In this document: one piece after another, positions 60,572 to 64,000 of the stretch
Layout of the letters: each line of letters starts with the position of its first letter
Numbering within the stretch: the stretch's first letter is position 1
Source: Variovorax sp. WS11
GTDB taxonomy: Bacteria; Pseudomonadota; Gammaproteobacteria; Burkholderiales; Burkholderiaceae_C
Assembly (NCBI RefSeq): GCF_010499245.1
Contig: NZ_JAAGOW010000005.1
Location: 1,054,001 to 1,118,000 of the forward strand
DNA: 64,000 bases
Direction: 5' to 3'
Position numbers and translations under genes: made by a program
The notes under the pieces: generated by a model
The model's database searches: none
Told to the model about the DNA's origin: nothing
The model's input: the letters and a program-made list of their open reading frames with translations, nothing else

Positions 60572-61849
60572 ATGGAGACAACGGAATCTGCACTGGTGAT
60601 CGTAGGCGCAGGCCATGCGGGCAGCGAGTTGGCCGTCTCGGCGCGCCAGCAAGGCTGGGCCGGACCGATCATGCTGCTGGGTGAGGAGGGCTTCCTTCCC
60701 TACCAGCGCCCGCCGCTGTCAAAGGCATTCCTCGCGGGAACGGCGGACGCGGAGTCGCTCGCGCTGCGTTCGCAATCCGCTTACGACAGTGCGCGCATCG
60801 AGCTTCGCCTGGGCGCCCGCATGACGCGGATCGACCGGGCGGCCCGCTACATCGAGTTGGCGGACGGAACGCACATCCACTACTCGAAGCTCGCGCTGTG
60901 CACCGGCGGCCGGCCCCGCCAACTTGCATGCGCTGGAATCGATGCGCACCATCACCCCACCAACCTGCTCTACCTGCGAACGCAGAAAGATGCGGAGGCG
61001 ATCCGCTCGCACCTGCAGTCCGGCTCTCAGCTGGTCGTCATCGGCGGGGGGTACGTCGGGCTGGAGGTTGCTGCGTCCGCGATTGCGCTGGGCGCGAAGG
61101 TCACGCTGCTCGAAGCACAGCCGCGGGTGCTCGCGCGCGTCGCAGGGCCGGCGCTGTCGACGTTCTATGAATCCGTGCACCGCGCAGCCGGTGTGGACGT
61201 ACGCACCGGCGTGTCCCTGCGCAAGGTTCACACCGAAGCGGGCCGCATCGATCGCATCGAGTGCGAAGACGGTGAAAGCTTCAAGGCGGACATGGTGGTG
61301 GCTGGCCTGGGCATGCTGGTCAACGACGATGCGGCGCGCGTTGCGGGCCTCGCGACCGACGCAGGCCTGGAAGTCGATGCCTTCTCGTGCACCCGCGATC
61401 CCGACATCGTGGCCGCGGGCGACTGCACCGTCCACCATAGCCCGCTGTATGAACGGACGATCCGCCTGGAATCCGTGCCGAACGCACTGGACCAGGCGCG
61501 CGCGGCCGCCGCCTGGCTGTGCGGCAAGCCGAAACCGAACCACGGAGTGCCATGGTTCTGGTCGGACCAGTATGACCTCAAGCTCCAGATGGTGGGCCTT
61601 TCCCAAGGCTACGACCGCTGCGTGCTGCGCGGCGCTACCGCCTCGCGCAGCTTCTGTGCCTTCTACCTGCAAGGCGACCGCCTGCTCGCGGTCGATGCGG
61701 TGAACCGGCCTGGAGATTTCATGGTGGCGAAGCGAGCGTTGGCCAAGCCGGTGACCCTGCCCCCGGAGATCGACCTGGCCGACGAAAGCCGTGCCCTGAA
61801 GGACGTTCTCGCCGTTGCGCCGCCCGTCGCCGTTACGGGTAATCACTAA
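60572..61849 (+). CDS. FAD-dependent ferredoxin reductase (putidaredoxin/rhodocoxin reductase type)
   Basis: 425 residues from ATG 60572 (TTGGGGAA upstream; ATG 60539 is the alternative but overlaps the promoter). Two nucleotide-binding motifs: FAD at IVGAGHAGSELAVSARQQGW and NAD(P) at VVIGGGYVGLEVAASAIALG-AKVTLLEA; GDCTVHHSPLYE is the second FAD contact; the C-terminal interface domain is present. It passes electrons from NAD(P)H to the [2Fe-2S] ferredoxin at 43842 and so to the Rieske oxygenase, although the genes are 16 kb apart. Under operator copy 3. Confidence 0.93.
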   Translation: METTESALVIVGAGHAGSELAVSARQQGWAGPIMLLGEEGFLPYQRPPLSKAFLAGTADAESLALRSQSAYDSARIELRLGARMTRIDRAARYIELADGTHIHYSKLALCTGGRPRQLACAGIDAHHHPTNLLYLRTQKDAEAIRSHLQSGSQLVVIGGGYVGLEVAASAIALGAKVTLLEAQPRVLARVAGPALSTFYESVHRAAGVDVRTGVSLRKVHTEAGRIDRIECEDGESFKADMVVAGLGMLVNDDAARVAGLATDAGLEVDAFSCTRDPDIVAAGDCTVHHSPLYERTIRLESVPNALDQARAAAAWLCGKPKPNHGVPWFWSDQYDLKLQMVGLSQGYDRCVLRGATASRSFCAFYLQGDRLLAVDAVNRPGDFMVAKRALAKPVTLPPEIDLADESRALKDVLAVAPPVAVTGNH

Positions 61850-61891
61850 GGGGGAGCAGCAGCGATGTGCGCCCATAATCCAACCCATTCA

Positions 61892-61911
61892 AAGTCCGAC
61901 GCGACGGTCTA
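61892..61911. promoter_or_regulatory. TetR operator copy 4 (upstream of the LivF-LivG-ligase genes)
   Basis: AAGTCCGACGCGACGGTCTA, halves AAGTCCGACG and TAGACCGTCG: the same 20-bp pattern with two departures from symmetry. Located 23 bp before the livF-like start, so it would overlap the promoter of the transporter-ligase group. Confidence 0.75.
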
Positions 61912-61933
61912 ACAATCTAGGCGCAACAAACAG

Positions 61934-62764
61934 ATGGTTCCCGTTCCCGACCCCAAGACCGCGGCCTCGCCGGCGTTGGCGGTGCACAACATCCAGATCG
62001 TCTATGGGGGCGCGATCGAGGCCGTCCGCGACGTGTCGCTTGAGGTTCGTCCCGGCCAGATCGTCGCCTTGCTCGGCTCCAATGGCGCCGGCAAATCCAC
62101 AGTGCTCAAGGCCGTGTCGGGCGTACTCGATGCGGAGGACGGCGTGATCGAGAAGGGATCGATCCTCCTGCATGGCGAGGCCATCGAGCGCGACCCGGCC
62201 CCGCGCATCGTGCGCCGCGGGATGGTGCAGGTGCCCGAAGGCCGCAGGCTGTTCGGCACGTTGACGGTTGACGAGAACCTGGTCGCCGGTGCGCACTTGC
62301 AAAGTGGCTCGGAAATGGCCAAGGGGCGGGAGTATGTGTACTCGCTCTTCCCGCGGCTGGCCGACCGGCGCAAGCAGGTTGCGGGCTATCTTTCGGGCGG
62401 TGAGCAGCAGATGGTGGCCATCGGCCGCGCGCTCATGAGCCGCCCGAAAGTGCTGGCGTTGGACGAGCCTTCGCTCGGGCTTGCACCTCTCATCGTCAGC
62501 GAGATCTTCTCGTGCATCGCGAAGCTGCGCGAGACGAACGGCCTCACCATCCTGCTGGTCGAGCAAAACGCCAGCCGCGCGCTCGCAATCGCCGACTACG
62601 CCTACATCATGGAGAACGGCCGCGTGGTGCTCGACGGCACCAGCGACCAGTTGCGCTGCAACGCCGATGTGCGGGAGTTCTACCTGGGCATTTCCGCGCA
62701 GCCAGGCCGCACCAGCATGAAGGACGTGAAGCACTACAAGCGCCGCAAGAGGTGGTTGTCATGA
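61934..62764 (+). CDS. branched-chain amino acid-type ABC transporter ATP-binding protein (LivF-like)
   Basis: 276 residues. Walker A GSNGAGKST, signature LSGGEQQ, Walker B KVLALDEPSLGLAPLI and the H-loop-like VEQNA are all in place. LivF type by VQVPEGRRLFGTLTVDENL. A C-terminal tail of about 30 residues (SMKDVKHYKRRKRW) is longer and more basic than usual. With LivG next it forms the cytoplasmic ATPase pair of a carboxylate or amino-acid importer; the permeases and binding protein are not in the window and may lie to the right. ATGA overlap with LivG. Confidence 0.93.
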   Translation: MVPVPDPKTAASPALAVHNIQIVYGGAIEAVRDVSLEVRPGQIVALLGSNGAGKSTVLKAVSGVLDAEDGVIEKGSILLHGEAIERDPAPRIVRRGMVQVPEGRRLFGTLTVDENLVAGAHLQSGSEMAKGREYVYSLFPRLADRRKQVAGYLSGGEQQMVAIGRALMSRPKVLALDEPSLGLAPLIVSEIFSCIAKLRETNGLTILLVEQNASRALAIADYAYIMENGRVVLDGTSDQLRCNADVREFYLGISAQPGRTSMKDVKHYKRRKRWLS

Positions 62765-63558
62765 ACGCACCCTCCAACGTCACGCCGGTGCTCGACGTGC
62801 GCGCCATCTCCAAGCGCTTCGGCGGCGTGAAGGCTGTGAACAATGTGAGCCTCACCGTCATGCCCGGCGAGATCGTGAGCCTGATCGGTCCCAACGGCGC
62901 CGGCAAGACGACGACCTTCAACCTGATCAGCGGCGTGCTGCCGCCCAGCGAGGGGCAGATCTTCCTGCACGGCAAGGACACGGCGGGCTTGAAGTCGAGC
63001 GAATTCGCCCGCGCCGGCATCGGCCGCACCTTCCAGAATCTCGCGCTGTTCCGCCAGGGAACGGTGGTGGAGAACCTCTTGGTCGGGCGCCACATCCACT
63101 TCGACTACACCTTGCTCGAATCGCTCGCATTCTGGGGCCGGCCACGGCGGGAAGAGATCACTGCACGCGAAAAGGTGGAGCGGATCATCGAGTTCCTGGA
63201 AATCGAGGAACTGCGCGACAAGCCTGTCTCGCAGCTCGCATACGGGCAGCAAAAACGGGTCGAGCTTGGCCGGGCGCTCGCGTGCGAACCTAGCCTGCTG
63301 CTGCTCGATGAAATCGTCGCGGGCATGAACCGCGAAGAAAAGGAAGACATCGCGCGCTTCACGCTGGACATCCGCGACGAGTTCGGCATCGCGGTGCTGA
63401 TGATCGAACATGACATGCAGGTGGTAATGGACCTCTCCGATCGCGTCTATGTGCTGGACTTCGGTCAGCTGATCGCCCACGGCTCGCCGGCGCAAGTCGC
63501 CGCAGACCCGAAAGTGCTCGCGGCCTACCTGGGCGAGGAAGAGGCGAGCCATGTTTGA
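62761..63558 (+). CDS. branched-chain amino acid-type ABC transporter ATP-binding protein (LivG-like)
   Basis: 265 residues. Walker A GPNGAGKTT, LivG-specific GRTFQNLALFRQGTVVENLL, signature LAYGQQKRVELGRAL, Walker B SLLLLDEIVAGMNREEKED (Ile in place of the usual Pro after DE) and the H-loop MIEHDMQVVMDLSDRV. It starts within the LivF stop (ATGA) and its end overlaps the ligase gene by 8 bp, so the three are cotranscribed. In aromatic-acid clusters such Liv sets import the growth substrate. Confidence 0.94.
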   Translation: MNAPSNVTPVLDVRAISKRFGGVKAVNNVSLTVMPGEIVSLIGPNGAGKTTTFNLISGVLPPSEGQIFLHGKDTAGLKSSEFARAGIGRTFQNLALFRQGTVVENLLVGRHIHFDYTLLESLAFWGRPRREEITAREKVERIIEFLEIEELRDKPVSQLAYGQQKRVELGRALACEPSLLLLDEIVAGMNREEKEDIARFTLDIRDEFGIAVLMIEHDMQVVMDLSDRVYVLDFGQLIAHGSPAQVAADPKVLAAYLGEEEASHV

Positions 63559-64000
63559 CCACGACAGCTTGCTCAAAGGCGAAGCAACCCTGCCAGGTCT
63601 GCTGCGCGCGCGCGCTCGGGAACGTGCAGGCGCGGTCGCGCTGCGGCAAAAGGAACACGGCATCTGGCGCGGCCGCACCTGGGCCGACTACTGGCGCGAC
63701 GCGCGCCGTGTCGCGCTCGGCCTGTGGAAGCTCGGCCTGCAAAAGGGTGACCGCCTAATCATCGCGGCGGAAGACGTCCCGCAATGGTTCTACGCCGATC
63801 TCGGTGCACAAATGATCGGCGTCCAGGTGGTGGGCATCTATCCGACGAACCCCTGGGCCGAGGTGCAATACATCGCCTCGCACTGTCAGGCCAAGGTAGC
63901 GATCACCGGTGATCAGGAGCAGACCGACAAGGTGCTCGATGCCATGGCGCACGGTAACGGGCTGCCGCACCTGAAACACATCTTCTGCGCGGACATGAAG
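63551..64000 (+). CDS. AMP-dependent acyl-CoA synthetase, 3'-truncated by the window edge
   Basis: 150 codons visible, open at the right edge. MFDHDSLLKGEATLPGLLRA then KEHGIWRGRTWADYWRDARR, LGLQKGDRLIIAAEDVPQWF and the ANL-superfamily pattern VVGIYPTNPWAEVQYIASHC with the start of the linker. This is the N-terminal domain of long-chain/FadD15-like acyl-CoA ligases; the AMP-binding P-loop lies beyond the window. It would activate the imported acid. Overlaps livG by 8 bp. Confidence 0.9.
   Translation, partial: MFDHDSLLKGEATLPGLLRARARERAGAVALRQKEHGIWRGRTWADYWRDARRVALGLWKLGLQKGDRLIIAAEDVPQWFYADLGAQMIGVQVVGIYPTNPWAEVQYIASHCQAKVAITGDQEQTDKVLDAMAHGNGLPHLKHIFCADMK

Overview
The window looks like a piece of a Burkholderiales (Betaproteobacteria) chromosome, most like Comamonadaceae or Alcaligenaceae (Variovorax, Achromobacter and Bordetella relatives). 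The reasons are high GC, a trimeric Gram-negative porin, several orphan Bug-type tripartite tricarboxylate transporter (TTT) binding proteins, a TcuR-TcuA-TcuB set and many LysR regulators. Genus is inference. No rRNA, tRNA or CRISPR array was seen. The content is almost wholly catabolic and accessory: acyl-CoA chemistry, uptake proteins, regulators and insertion sequences, with many decayed genes.

Layout. 1-0.94 kb: right part of an IS30-family element. 1.1-13.4 kb (cluster A): three leftward genes (atypical SDR, FAS1-type dehydratase, LysR) diverge from a compact rightward operon of acyl-CoA synthetase, FAD dehydrogenase, ThDP enzyme, DUF35 protein, thiolase, MaoC hydratase and aldehyde dehydrogenase. 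13.4-18 kb: porin with a clear terminator, plus relics (a HIBADH-like piece and an IS110 transposase) and about 1.2 kb with nothing recognisable. 18-21.7 kb: tcuB, tcuA and a TcuR-like regulator for tricarballylate/citrate-type acids, with no tcuC. 21.7-29 kb: leftward set of crotonase, two paralogous SDRs, one intact and one frameshifted Bug protein and a third SDR, with LysR, amidohydrolase and integrase relics. 29.2-32.8 kb: an SDR gene cut in two by an IS3-family element that itself carries an IS701-family element. 32.9-39.4 kb: HIBADH-like dehydrogenase, aldehyde dehydrogenase, amidohydrolase, a divergent Bug protein, IclR and phasin relics and a stand-alone prephenate dehydrogenase. 39.5-40.5 kb: a complete IS5-family element with a TTA target duplication. 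40.7-41.6 kb: a LysR gene.

42.2-64 kb (cluster B) is the most coherent unit: NAD(P)H quinone oxidoreductase and TesB-type thioesterase; [2Fe-2S] ferredoxin; then a tightly overlapping run of Rieske oxygenase alpha and beta, crotonase, SDR, alpha/beta hydrolase, HMG-CoA-synthase-like/DUF35 fusion, thiolase, two crotonases, 3-hydroxyacyl-CoA dehydrogenase, FAS1-type dehydratase, phytoene-dehydrogenase-like flavoprotein, methylsuccinyl-CoA-dehydrogenase-like ACAD and a 2-methylfumaryl-CoA-isomerase-like CoA transferase. A TetR repressor, a ferredoxin reductase, LivF/LivG ATPases and an acyl-CoA ligase (running off the right edge) follow. Four copies of one 20-bp palindrome lie at the four promoter regions of this cluster (42148, 44205, 60516, 61892). 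The simplest model is a single TetR-controlled regulon that imports a carboxylic acid, activates it to a CoA thioester, oxygenates the ring and breaks it down by beta-oxidation-like steps. The substrate cannot be read from the sequence.

Several genes carry pairs or sets of compensating frameshifts (26.7 kb, 54.8 kb, 29.3 kb). These may be real decay or consensus errors, and are flagged where they occur.
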